Positions 1-7,615 of a stretch of DNA of 64,000 nucleotides are shown piece by piece; the first letter of the stretch is position 1; each line of letters opens with the position of its first letter. The stretch spans positions 1,039,231-1,103,230 of the forward strand of contig JABLYA010000001.1 of assembly GCA_013177855.1 (NCBI GenBank), read 5' to 3'. The translations under genes were made by a program, and so were the position numbers. The stretch comes from Ignavibacteria bacterium (GTDB lineage: Bacteria; Bacteroidota; Ignavibacteria; Ch128b). Below the pieces are notes generated by a model. The model ran no database searches. It was not told the DNA's origin and saw only the letters and a list, made by a program, of their open reading frames with translations.

Positions 1-1427
1 TATTGGTTTACAGGCAAGTTATAAATGATTTGCCTTATACCACTTGGCCATTGAATTATAAGGCTATCAACTATATTTGAGTTTCCCAAGCCAAAATGAA
101 CAGGTAGCATACTCTGGGGTACATGTTTTGACCCTGCATATCTAACTTGTTGCAGATGCTTAATGCCTGCTGAGCTGTAAGAAGATAATTTACTCCCTAT
201 GCCATCGCGGTTACTTTTTATTCCAACTAAATTAATCACTATCCAATTGTTGCTACCATCATACCTATCTGAGAGGTTATTTCGGTACAAGAAATTTTCA
301 TAATTGTTATACGGTTGCAAAGCTTCATTCCCCGCATATATATCAAGGTCTCCATCACGGTCAAAGTCTAATATTACTGCATAACCGCCATGGCGTAAAT
401 TCCCGCTATCTGGTATTATATTTACAAAGGTGTTATTTTTTTTATTTATGAACAAGAAATCTAATGAATCATTTTGTGAAATATAGATATCCAGATAACC
501 ATCATTATTGAAATCAGCCATTGAGGGTCCACCGTAACTAACATTAATGTTAATTCCTGCAGCGGTAGTTATATCTGAGAACGTACCATCATTATTATTT
601 CTGAAGAGTTTAATAACATTTGCCGGATTTGTAATTATAAAATCTATATCCCCATCATTATCGATATCACCAAAGTCTCTTTCACCCTTTATGAAAAAGC
701 CAGCGGATGATAATGGTAGAAAATTTGTTGTTCCTTGGTTTAAATAGATATCAGTAACAAGATATCCGATTTGTGGAGGACGTCTTTGAAGCATTAAATC
801 TGGTTTGATGTCATTGTTAAAGTCTGCCCAAAAAACTCTGAATGAATGTGGTAGCCCAAATTCAATAAGATTTTTATCCTCAAAGACATTATTTCCTTTA
901 TTGATCAAAACCATAGAATACTCTAATGATTGCCAAGGATAGTATGTCATTAGAATATCTACTAAACCATCATTATTCAAATCTAAAGTGTAAGCTCCCC
1001 TCGTGATATCCTGAGGAAAGTTAAAGCCATTAAGAATTTTAATTGGGGAAAAACTACCAATTCCGTTGTTTATATAAAGTGTATCATTTCCAATATATAA
1101 ATCTAAATCACCGTCGTTATCATAATCACCAAAAGCTACACTATGGCCGTGAAATCCATGACGCCGGAGTCCGGATTCATCGTAAACATCCCTAAATGTA
1201 CCGTTTCTGTTGTTGAGAAATAAATAATCATTCTGCCCACTACTTCCCCAAATATCTCTTGCAACATAAAGGTCTAAATAACCATCTCTATTTATGTCTC
1301 CTACTGCTAGATAGTCAGCAAACATTATATTTACCCCAGCTTGCTGGCTTATATTTGTAAAAGTTTGTGATTGTATTTCTGATATTAATAATATTAAAAA
1401 TAATATAATCTTTAAACTAAACTTCAT
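1..1427 (-). CDS. Secreted FG-GAP/VCBS-repeat protein with C-terminal ASPIC/UnbV domain (3' end beyond window)
   Basis: Reading the minus strand from ATG 1427 gives one open frame to the window edge with no stop, about 475 codons. A GGAG site lies about 7 nt upstream of the start. An N-terminal hydrophobic signal peptide is followed by many calcium-binding-like repeats of the type DxNxDGxxD (for example DINRDGYLD, DYDNDGDLD, DFNNDGYLD, DFDRDGDLD), the mark of FG-GAP/VCBS beta-propellers. The last visible part has NRDGIGSKL, HFGLGNS and WPSG, typical of the ASPIC/UnbV domain. Such proteins (CRTAC1-like) are exported and probably bind polysaccharide or partner proteins; the ligand is unknown. 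A T9SS sorting domain may follow outside the window. The 66-aa plus-strand frame at 547-747 is a shadow of this gene. Confidence 0.88.
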   Translation of the reverse strand, partial: MKFSLKIILFLILLISEIQSQTFTNISQQAGVNIMFADYLAVGDINRDGYLDLYVARDIWGSSGQNDYLFLNNRNGTFRDVYDESGLRRHGFHGHSVAFGDYDNDGDLDLYIGNDTLYINNGIGSFSPIKILNGFNFPQDITRGAYTLDLNNDGLVDILMTYYPWQSLEYSMVLINKGNNVFEDKNLIEFGLPHSFRVFWADFNNDIKPDLMLQRRPPQIGYLVTDIYLNQGTTNFLPLSSAGFFIKGERDFGDIDNDGDIDFIITNPANVIKLFRNNNDGTFSDITTAAGININVSYGGPSMADFNNDGYLDIYISQNDSLDFLFINKKNNTFVNIIPDSGNLRHGGYAVILDFDRDGDLDIYAGNEALQPYNNYENFLYRNNLSDRYDGSNNWIVINLVGIKSNRDGIGSKLSSYSSAGIKHLQQVRYAGSKHVPQSMLPVHFGLGNSNIVDSLIIQWPSGIRQIIYNLPVNQ

Positions 1428-1495
1428 GGTAAAACTCCAATTATCTAAAATTAATTCAGAGGCATCCATGATAGATGCCTCTCTGAGTCAAAATA

Positions 1496-2545
1496 TTACT
1501 TCGTTAGTAACATTTTTTTTACCGAAGTAAATCCGTTCGATGTTAATCGGTAAATGTAAGTACCGCTTGGTAGAGTTCCTCCATCAAACGTTACTTCGTA
1601 TTTACCTTGAGGTTTTACTTCATCTATAAGTGTTGCAATGTGTGTTCCTAAAATGTCGTGCACGGTTAATAAAACTTTACCAGTCTCTTTTATAGAGAAA
1701 CGTATCTTAGTCTGCGGATTGAAAGGGTTTGGATAATTACCGATTAAATTATATTCCAAGTTGCTAGCTACAAAACCCCTCTTCTGCATCGAATTTCCTC
1801 AATCCAATGAAACTGTGCTTGAAAACTCTGAGACGTGGTAAGTTCTATCAATTGCCTTGAGTTTATATTCAACATCGTAAGGACCAGAGCCTGCACCGTA
1901 AATGTTATAATCTGTATATGAATTAACATTTCCATTAGTTGTTGCAATACATGACCAATTTTCCCAATTGGTAATTTTTTTTCTTCTCCACAACTGATAA
2001 GTTCCATAAGGAAAATTGCTAACATCCTCTTCAGGGCTTAAGTTCCAAGTAACTTTTGCGAAAGACTCGCCCCCACTAACAACTGTAGTTACTTGAACAT
2101 TCTCTGGTGTTGCCGGAGGTCCGTTCGATGCATATCCCCCAACAAAATCACTAAATTGGGCTGAATCGAAAAAGTATAAAAATAGAATATCTTCTTCAGC
2201 GGGTAATGTATAATTACCACTACCATTGAATGGTGAGCTCGGACCCAATGCAATATTCCATGTTAGGTTTTGATCATAGTTAGAATCTTTTCTTGCAATC
2301 GTAAATTTAATTGGTGTACCTGGTATTCCTAAATAGGTTAAATTCCACTGTGCATCGTAATTACCCAATCTTTGTCTATGAATCCTTCCAACACCTTCTT
2401 TTGTTCTTACAATTCTATCAGGGTATTTTAATTTATAAATTACAGTACCATACTCTGTTGAGATTCCTCCTGCAACATCTTGGGCATATGTGGAAGTATA
2501 GAATATTAATATTAGTGATGTTAAAAAATTGAAAAACTTTTTCAC
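1496..2545 (-). pseudogene. Secreted FnIII-domain protein whose T9SS sorting domain is cut off by an in-frame TGA
   Basis: The open frame from ATG 2545 encodes a signal peptide (MKKFFNFLTSLILIFYTSTYAQ), a beta-rich region and a fibronectin type III-like domain at about residues 143-245, then stops at TGA 1799-1801. In the same frame, three codons later, it resumes with MQKRG and a complete type A T9SS sorting domain (NYPNPFNPQTKIRFS near its start, GTYIYRL and VKKMLLTK at its end), stopping at 1496. Without the TGA the protein would be 349 residues, a normal exported-cargo plan. The truncated 248-residue product could enter the periplasm but lacks the signal for T9SS export and anchoring. It may be a nonsense mutation, a sequencing error or recoding. 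No SECIS-like or readthrough element was recognised. Confidence 0.75.
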
Positions 2546-2918
2546 TTTTTCTTCTTCTGTAGTTTTTAATTATTATTTTGTTATCAAATTATCACCCAAA
2601 GATATTCATTCAGATAAATCCTGTCGTAAACCTACAGCAGTCACCTACCTCCGCTTTTGTGACTGAATAAAAATCGATTGTAGATTTTATAATTAGAATA
2701 GCATAAGAGAAAACTAAACATAAATAAATTAGTAGTAAGTAGTAAGTAGAACTCAACCCTATAGAAATTTTTTAAACCAGAGAGGGATAAAATAGAGTGA
2801 ATATTTATCCGAAGTCTCCTTCGGACTATTTTCGTTTTCATTGCTTACCTTTGTCTTAAATAAATATTAATAAAGCAAAATTTAAACGCAAGATGGTTTA
2901 GTAAAAAAAATGACATTT
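2546..2918. repeat. Non-coding spacer, copy A of a duplicated intergenic module
   Basis: This AT-rich spacer lies upstream of the FnIII protein gene. Blocks of it match the spacer at about 4370-4680. CTGTCGTAAAC at about 2623 recurs at about 4402. A CAACCCTATAGAA...TTTTTTAAACC block at about 2755 recurs at about 4546 as CCACCCTAAAGAA...TTTTTTAAACC. The segment leading into the hairpin at 2919 is shared too. A 66-aa minus-strand frame at 2641-2841 lies inside but shows no domain, so I leave it out. Confidence 0.6.
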
Positions 2919-2956
2919 TAGAAGCCCAACAAATTAATTTACTAGTCGGGCTTCTA
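2919..2956 (-). terminator. Hairpin after the FnIII/T9SS remnant, copy A
   Basis: TAGAAGCCC at 2919-2927 pairs with GGGCTTCTA at 2948-2956. On the minus strand it follows the 2963 stop of the sorting-domain remnant and is followed by AAAATGTCATTTTTTTT. The T-run is displaced, so termination is plausible but not ideal. A near-copy lies at 4685-4722 with one changed stem base. Confidence 0.5.
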
Positions 2957-2962
2957 ATTTAT

Positions 2963-3379
2963 CTACCGCAGGTAGACAAGCTTCTTTGTTGAACTAAACG
3001 AACCTGAACGTAGTTGATACAAATACACTCCCTAACTCAATCCATACTTACTCGCATCGAATTCAATTTCATATACACCAGGTTGCTTTGGCTCATTGAC
3101 GAGCGTTGCTAATTCTCTACCGAGTAAATCGAAAACTTTCAAGGTAACCAATCCTTTATATTTAATTGAATATTTTATTTTTGTTGATGGGTTGGATGGA
3201 TTAGGGTAGTTTTGATGCAATTGATAAGACAATACTTTGCTTGGACTTAATGCTTTTTCCACTGGTGGTCCATATACTCTTGTAGAAGCCACATCAGACG
3301 GTACAGATTCTTTACTAGTATTATCTACCGCAGTTACTTTATACAAAACAATGCGTTTATTCGCAATTGGCAGACCGGA
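2963..3379 (-). pseudogene. Remnant of a FnIII plus T9SS sorting-domain protein
   Basis: Minus-strand reading gives the end of a FnIII domain (LYKVTAVDN, ESVPSDVAS), a linker, and a type A sorting domain with the variant core QNYPNPSNPSTKIKYS. It is broken twice in one frame. A TAA at 3380-3382 closes it upstream, so the N-terminal part of the gene is missing. A TAG at 3032-3034 sits inside the sorting domain where a serine codon is usual (KYGLS, stop, GVYLYQLRSG). The final LVYLR and stop at 2963-2965 survive. It is the 3' end of a cargo gene left behind when the neighbouring gene's end was joined to it. The 104-aa frame with a TTG start at 3346 is not a real gene start. Confidence 0.75.
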
Positions 3380-3472
3380 TTACTCTAGCCAAGATTTCTT
3401 CTTTCCCATGAGTTTACCATATATGAGCAAACTTCGTATCCAGAAAACATCGCCCAGAATGCGTGGCCTTGG

Positions 3473-4327
3473 TTATTTTACGCAAAGCATTTTTTTAGTT
3501 ATTGAACCTTTTGGAGTTGTTAAGCGATAAAAGTATATGCCCGATGAGAATCCGCTAGCATCAAATTTAATTGTGTAATTACCAGGTCTTAGCAGTTCGT
3601 TTTTAAGTACTTTTATTCTTTCACCCAAACAGTTATAAACACTTAATTCGACAAATTCTTCCCTTAGAATTGTAAAAGATATAGTGGTCGATGAATTAAA
3701 TGGATTAGGGTAGTTCTGGTACAATTCAAATTTATCCGGTTTATTTTCTTTTTCGTCATCAACATTAACAATAATGCCAATGGTATCTCCATCTATTACG
3801 CAGCCGATCAATGTTTTATATTCTACTTCCCATCCCCACCAAATTAGTCCAAGTCCATCTGCAAGCTCATCAGTATACATCCATTCTGTCGTTGGGAATG
3901 TTGTATCCAAGTTTGCATGATATCTAATATCGGCGACAGTAGTCAGTTTACCCCAAAATGAAATTGGAAAAATATCAACTACATGAGCTGTAATTGGAAA
4001 TGTCCCAGTATCGTATTGAACTCTCCACCATTGCCCTCGATGTGTTATCGGGAATTTGTAGATTAACCGGTCAGGGTATCCACCACCCGAAATAAGTATA
4101 ATACTATCTTTTGCTGGGCTGACTTTATATAATTCGCCACTTACCCAAAAATATCTATATCCATTTTCATCAATCGAATCTTGCCATACTTGTATTCGAC
4201 TTAACCTTCCATCATCATACATATACTGCCAGATATTACCAACGGCAAGGGGAAAAAAGTTCTGTGTTGTATCTATTTTAGCGAATAAAGTACTCGTTAA
4301 TATTAATAGCGTTATTAAGCTTCTCAT
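3473..4327 (-). CDS. T9SS-exported protein with type A C-terminal sorting domain, function unknown
   Basis: This 284-residue protein starts with a signal peptide (MRSLITLLILTSTLFAKID). A central beta-rich region of about 180 residues carries several Trp and Tyr residues (for example VGNIWQYMYDDG, THRGQWWRVQYD). It ends in a complete type A sorting domain (YQNYPNPFNSSTTISF ... SGIYFYRLTT ... KKMLCVK). The sorting domain directs export across the outer membrane by the T9SS and cell-surface attachment or release. The central part is like the surface-exposed proteins common in Ignavibacteria but I cannot assign it to a family. It is the only intact cargo gene in the first 4.9 kb, and a broken homologous tail lies on each side. 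Confidence 0.82.
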   Translation of the reverse strand: MRSLITLLILTSTLFAKIDTTQNFFPLAVGNIWQYMYDDGRLSRIQVWQDSIDENGYRYFWVSGELYKVSPAKDSIILISGGGYPDRLIYKFPITHRGQWWRVQYDTGTFPITAHVVDIFPISFWGKLTTVADIRYHANLDTTFPTTEWMYTDELADGLGLIWWGWEVEYKTLIGCVIDGDTIGIIVNVDDEKENKPDKFELYQNYPNPFNSSTTISFTILREEFVELSVYNCLGERIKVLKNELLRPGNYTIKFDASGFSSGIYFYRLTTPKGSITKKMLCVK

Positions 4328-4937
4328 TTAATCAACTCCAAAAGGTTTTATACAATTTTACTGATTCAATCTATAACTGATTTTCTTTGCTCAAGTAAAC
4401 CCTGTCGTAAACTCACAACAGGCATCCACCTTCCGTTTTTAATTTAAAAACTAACTGGACATTTTGTCTAAAGGTAAAAAACGAATTGAGCACAAGCAAG
4501 TTTGAAATAATGTGTAAACAGCAAAACGCAACAAGAATTCCACCCTAAAGAATTTTTTTAAACCGTAGCAGTAACCCCCGCAGTGTTTATATACTGCTTT
4601 TGTTTTCACTACTAACTTCTTCTTGCGGCAAGTATTAAAAAGGGAGAAATCAAAGCACAGGACAGTTGAGTAAAAAGGACATTTTAGAAGTCCAACTAAT
4701 TAGTCTACTAGTCGGGCTTCTAATTTATCTACCGTAGGTAGACAAGCTTCTTTGTTGAACTAAACGAACCTGAACTTAGTTGATTCAACTAAAGGATCTG
4801 AATATGGTGCATCGATACCAAGAACAAATTCCAAAATATATTTCTCAAATCTTAACTCTTTCTCAAAACTAACTTAATTTTGTAATGAAATTCTCTAAAA
4901 TCTTTTTCAATTTGTATACAAATTTATGAGGTTAGAG
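4328..4937. repeat. Divergent gene-free region with copy B of the duplicated sorting-domain tail
   Basis: This 610-bp region lies between the T9SS cargo gene and the phosphodiesterase gene. Positions about 4675-4785 nearly match 2910-3015. They contain the hairpin TAGAAGTCC/GGGCTTCTA (4685-4722) and an orphan minus-strand peptide tail reading SSGSFSSTKKLVYLR and a stop. That is the C-terminal end of a sorting domain with the rest deleted. Positions 4370-4650 align in blocks with 2580-2850. The promoters of both flanking genes must lie here, but I could not single one out. Confidence 0.65.
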
Positions 4938-6161
4938 ATGAAGTACTTGACCAAACTATTTCTTCTTCAAATTTTAATTCTCTCATTAAGTCTAAGTCTT
5001 TATGCTCAAAACAAACCTTATGTAATTCTTATCTCAATGGACGGTTTCAGATGGGATTACATCTATCGAGGCATTACTCCAAATCTTAATAAACTCAAAG
5101 ATGAAGGCGTTCACGCTCTTTCACTTCGACCGTCGTTTCCATCAAAAACATTTCCAAATCATTATTCAATTATCACCGGAATGTATCCAGAAAATCATGG
5201 AATAATTTTTAACTCGTTCACAAATATTTTCACTGGAGAAACTTACCGAATTGGTGATACTATTACAACGCGTCAAAGCAAATGGTACAAAGGCGAAGCA
5301 TTCTGGGAAACAGCAAATCGTCATAACATAAAAACAGCTAGCTTCTTCTGGGTCGGATCCGAGCAGGATGTAAGTTACAAACAACCAACTTATTTTCATC
5401 CCTACGATCAAAAAATTTCTTTCGAAGAAAGAGTTAACGGAGTTATCAAATGGCTGCAGCTTCCCGAAAATGAACGACCACAATTTATAACGCTGTATTT
5501 CGAGGAACCTGATTCAAAAGGACACTCCTTCGGACCAAACTCACCAGAAACAAACAAAGCCATTGCATTGGTTGATAGCATGCTCGGGCTTTTAATCAAC
5601 AGCTTAAAGAAAATTGAAATGGAAGATAAAGTTAACATCATTGTTGTTTCCGATCACGGTATGACTGAAGTAAGTGATAAAAGAATTATCAAAATCGAAG
5701 AAATATTGAAAGACTATAAATGCAAATTTTATGGAATGGGCACATCAATTATGATTGACGCTGAACCCGATAAATTAAACGAAATTTATCAAGTGCTGAA
5801 AAAGAACGAAAAAAATTATCGCGTCTATACGAAAGAGAATATCCCCGAATACTTTCACTTTTCAGAGAATCCATTCATACTCCCAATAATTGTAATTGCT
5901 GAAACTGGCTGGACACTTGTGACAGATGAGTATTTCAAAAGAGGCAGAACTTACAGCGTTCGCGGTGATCATGGCTTTGATAATCATCATCTTGATATGC
6001 ATGGAATTTTTATCGCAAAAGGTCCTGCTTTTAAGTCAGGCTACCAAACGGGAACCTTATGGAATGTTGATGTATATCCTTTACTGTGCAAAATCTTCAA
6101 CATCACACCAAATAATCTAATTGATGGAGACATTAACAGAATTGGATTTATATTGAGGTAA
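4938..6161 (+). CDS. Ectonucleotide pyrophosphatase/phosphodiesterase-family protein (alkaline phosphatase superfamily)
   Basis: This 407-residue protein has an N-terminal signal peptide ending near LYAQ. It is predicted to hydrolyse phosphodiester or pyrophosphate bonds of nucleotides or similar substrates in the periplasm or at the surface. The two-zinc site is complete: Asp 35 in ISMDGFR, the Thr 71 nucleophile in PSKTFPNHY, Asp 192 and His 196 in DSKGHSFGP, Asp 239-His 240 in VVSDHGM, and His 345 in RGDHGFDN. I chose ATG 4938 over 4926 because GAGG at 4928-4931 sits 6 nt before it; 4926 has no ribosome site. It is monocistronic and converges with the methyltransferase gene. The exact substrate cannot be read from sequence. 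Confidence 0.9.
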   Translation: MKYLTKLFLLQILILSLSLSLYAQNKPYVILISMDGFRWDYIYRGITPNLNKLKDEGVHALSLRPSFPSKTFPNHYSIITGMYPENHGIIFNSFTNIFTGETYRIGDTITTRQSKWYKGEAFWETANRHNIKTASFFWVGSEQDVSYKQPTYFHPYDQKISFEERVNGVIKWLQLPENERPQFITLYFEEPDSKGHSFGPNSPETNKAIALVDSMLGLLINSLKKIEMEDKVNIIVVSDHGMTEVSDKRIIKIEEILKDYKCKFYGMGTSIMIDAEPDKLNEIYQVLKKNEKNYRVYTKENIPEYFHFSENPFILPIIVIAETGWTLVTDEYFKRGRTYSVRGDHGFDNHHLDMHGIFIAKGPAFKSGYQTGTLWNVDVYPLLCKIFNITPNNLIDGDINRIGFILR

Positions 6162-6211
6162 CAATGAAAAAAGTTTTAGCTTAGCAAAAGAGATAATCCG
6201 ATACTTCACAA

Positions 6212-7138
6212 TTACTTTTTATTTAATTCAAACAAATTTGGCGAATTGAATTCCAGTGAAAACTCTCTAATTCTTTTCTCGGCTAACTTTACATAACTTT
6301 TGTTGATTTCATAACCGACAAAGTTTCGTCCAGATTTTAAAGCAGCAATTGCAGTTTGCCCGCTTCCCATAAATGGATCAAGAATAACCTCATTTTCAAA
6401 AGTATAAAGTTGAATCAAACGATATGGCAGTTCAACCGGGAAAGGAGCAGGATGCCCAACTTTTGTAGCGGGTTCTGCAGCAAATGTCCACACACTCTTT
6501 GTAAATTCAAGAAATTCTTCTTTTGAAATTGTGCTTTTTCTCTCCAGGTTTTCTCTCGAGTAAGTCCCTTTAGAAAAAACTAAAATATACTCGTGAATAT
6601 CTCTTAAAGTCGGATTTTTAGCAGATAACCAGCTGCCCCATGCTGTCGAAGGGCTCCCGCTCGATGCTTTATTCCAGATTATTTCACCGCGCATTAAAAA
6701 TCCTAGATCAAGTATATCTTCAATTAAGAAAGCATGAAGTGGAATGTATGGCTTCCTTCCGAGATTGGCAATGTTGATACACATTCTACCACCGGGCACC
6801 AGTACTCTTTTTGTTTCTTTCCAAACTTTTTTTAGAAATTTTCTGTATTCTTCAAGAGTAAGATTTTCATCATACTCCTTACCTACATTATAAGGCGGAG
6901 AAGTAACCATCAAATGAACACTACTATCAGGAAGTTCGTCCATATTTTCACTTGATTTGCAAAAAATTGTATTTATCAATTCCTTAGAAATTGAATTTTC
7001 TACATAATCTACAATTTCTTCCTTAGGTAATCCTTCATACAATCTACTTGAATAAAAAGAGGTAGAATCGTGATTAATTCTGCCAGGCGAGCCAAAAGAA
7101 CTGGTTTTTGTTCCATTTTTCCTTTTGTTCACATTCAT
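6212..7138 (-). CDS. Site-specific DNA methyltransferase, beta class (N4-cytosine or N6-adenine)
   Basis: This 308-residue protein transfers a methyl group from S-adenosylmethionine to an exocyclic amino group in DNA. The catalytic motif IV TSPPY is at residues 79-83, before the AdoMet-binding motif I-like DPFMGSGQT at 254-262 and GRNFVGYEI. This order, with the target-recognition region between them (about 130-235), defines the beta class. SPPY occurs in both m4C and m6A enzymes, so the base is open. No restriction endonuclease is adjacent. The start codon overlaps the stop of a short upstream remnant (ATGA), which suggests it was once second in an operon. It may act as an orphan regulatory methylase or as the survivor of a restriction-modification pair. 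Confidence 0.9.
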   Translation of the reverse strand: MNVNKRKNGTKTSSFGSPGRINHDSTSFYSSRLYEGLPKEEIVDYVENSISKELINTIFCKSSENMDELPDSSVHLMVTSPPYNVGKEYDENLTLEEYRKFLKKVWKETKRVLVPGGRMCINIANLGRKPYIPLHAFLIEDILDLGFLMRGEIIWNKASSGSPSTAWGSWLSAKNPTLRDIHEYILVFSKGTYSRENLERKSTISKEEFLEFTKSVWTFAAEPATKVGHPAPFPVELPYRLIQLYTFENEVILDPFMGSGQTAIAALKSGRNFVGYEINKSYVKLAEKRIREFSLEFNSPNLFELNKK

Positions 7139-7215
7139 TGCTCTTCACTCCACATATCAATCCATTCAACAAGACGCTCATCTTCAAAAATTTCTGTTAC
7201 TCTGCTCGATATTTT
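7135..7215 (-). pseudogene. 27-codon C-terminal remnant translationally coupled to the methyltransferase
   Basis: Minus-strand reading after an in-frame TAA (7216-7218) gives an open stretch containing RVTEIFEDERLVEWIDMWSE and ending in TGA at 7135-7137. This overlaps the methyltransferase ATG by the ATGA arrangement typical of coupled genes. The acidic, Trp-containing peptide reads like real protein sequence and not random translation. It is too short for a family call. By position it may be the end of a lost restriction endonuclease or other partner gene. Confidence 0.45.
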
Positions 7216-7377
7216 TTATTCAAATTTTACAAGCAAAATAATCTAAGTTTTGATTTATGCAAATTCTTAAATCCGATTGCACTCAGTTTTATCTGAACTT
7301 TTATTCCGCCTCTGCTTATGCTCTCGCCATCTCAGTCACAGAGGACTGATTTTTCTTTCCAATCGAGACTTAAAAAT

Positions 7378-7401
7378 AATACCATACATTTGTATGGTAT
7401 T
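7378..7401. promoter_or_regulatory. Perfect 11-bp inverted repeat (operator-like)
   Basis: AATACCATACA is followed by two bases and TGTATGGTATT. The arms are perfect and nearly touch, which fits a dimeric regulator site better than a hairpin. It lies in the 475-bp spacer (7139-7615) about 240 bp upstream of the methyltransferase start and downstream of the aldehyde dehydrogenase. The protein that would bind it is unknown. The TTTTAA that follows could also make it a weak terminator. Confidence 0.4.
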
Positions 7402-7409
7402 TTAATAAT

Positions 7410-7530
7410 TATTTGGGAATTTGTCAAATGGGAGATGAAAAAGGGAATTGAAGAAATTTTGTAAGGAAATAAATGATAATCTTAGAGAGAGACCTTAAGG
7501 GATTAAATTAAATGCTGGATGAATAAAAAA
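7410..7530. other. Gene-free stretch with resemblance to the 21-bp repeat region at 34.8-35.2 kb
   Basis: No gene is seen here. The 13-mer AGAGACCTTAAGG at 7488-7500 also occurs at 35165-35177 inside the degenerate 21-bp repeat array. Both copies read, in one frame, as ERDLK followed a few codons later by a stop. This may be a short, more decayed relative of that array. Confidence 0.25.
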
Positions 7531-7532
7531 AC

Positions 7533-7560
7533 TTTCGAGCACCAAACCGATACTCGAGAA
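7533..7560 (-). terminator. Probable terminator of the aldehyde dehydrogenase gene
   Basis: On the minus strand an imperfect stem (TTCTCGAG with CTCGAAAG, one mismatch) lies about 55 nt beyond the 7616 stop and is followed by a run of seven T. The stem is short but the T-run is good. Confidence 0.5.
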
Positions 7561-7615
7561 CTTTTAAAAATTCCTAACAGAAAAATTATTAGGCTTAAAA
7601 GAATAAACTGGTCAA

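Noticed and set aside
1799-1801. Selenocysteine or other recoding at the TGA
   Set aside because: No SECIS-like hairpin was recognised, a sorting-domain linker needs no Sec, and similar stops in nearby remnants fit decay. Kept only as a finding about truncation.
2641-2841. Minus-strand 66-aa ORF
   Set aside because: It lies in a duplicated spacer, is Arg/Leu/Phe-rich without a domain, and its counterpart in copy B is not open.
7108-7296. Plus-strand 62-aa ORF
   Set aside because: It runs antisense to the methyltransferase start and remnant, with no ribosome site or motif.
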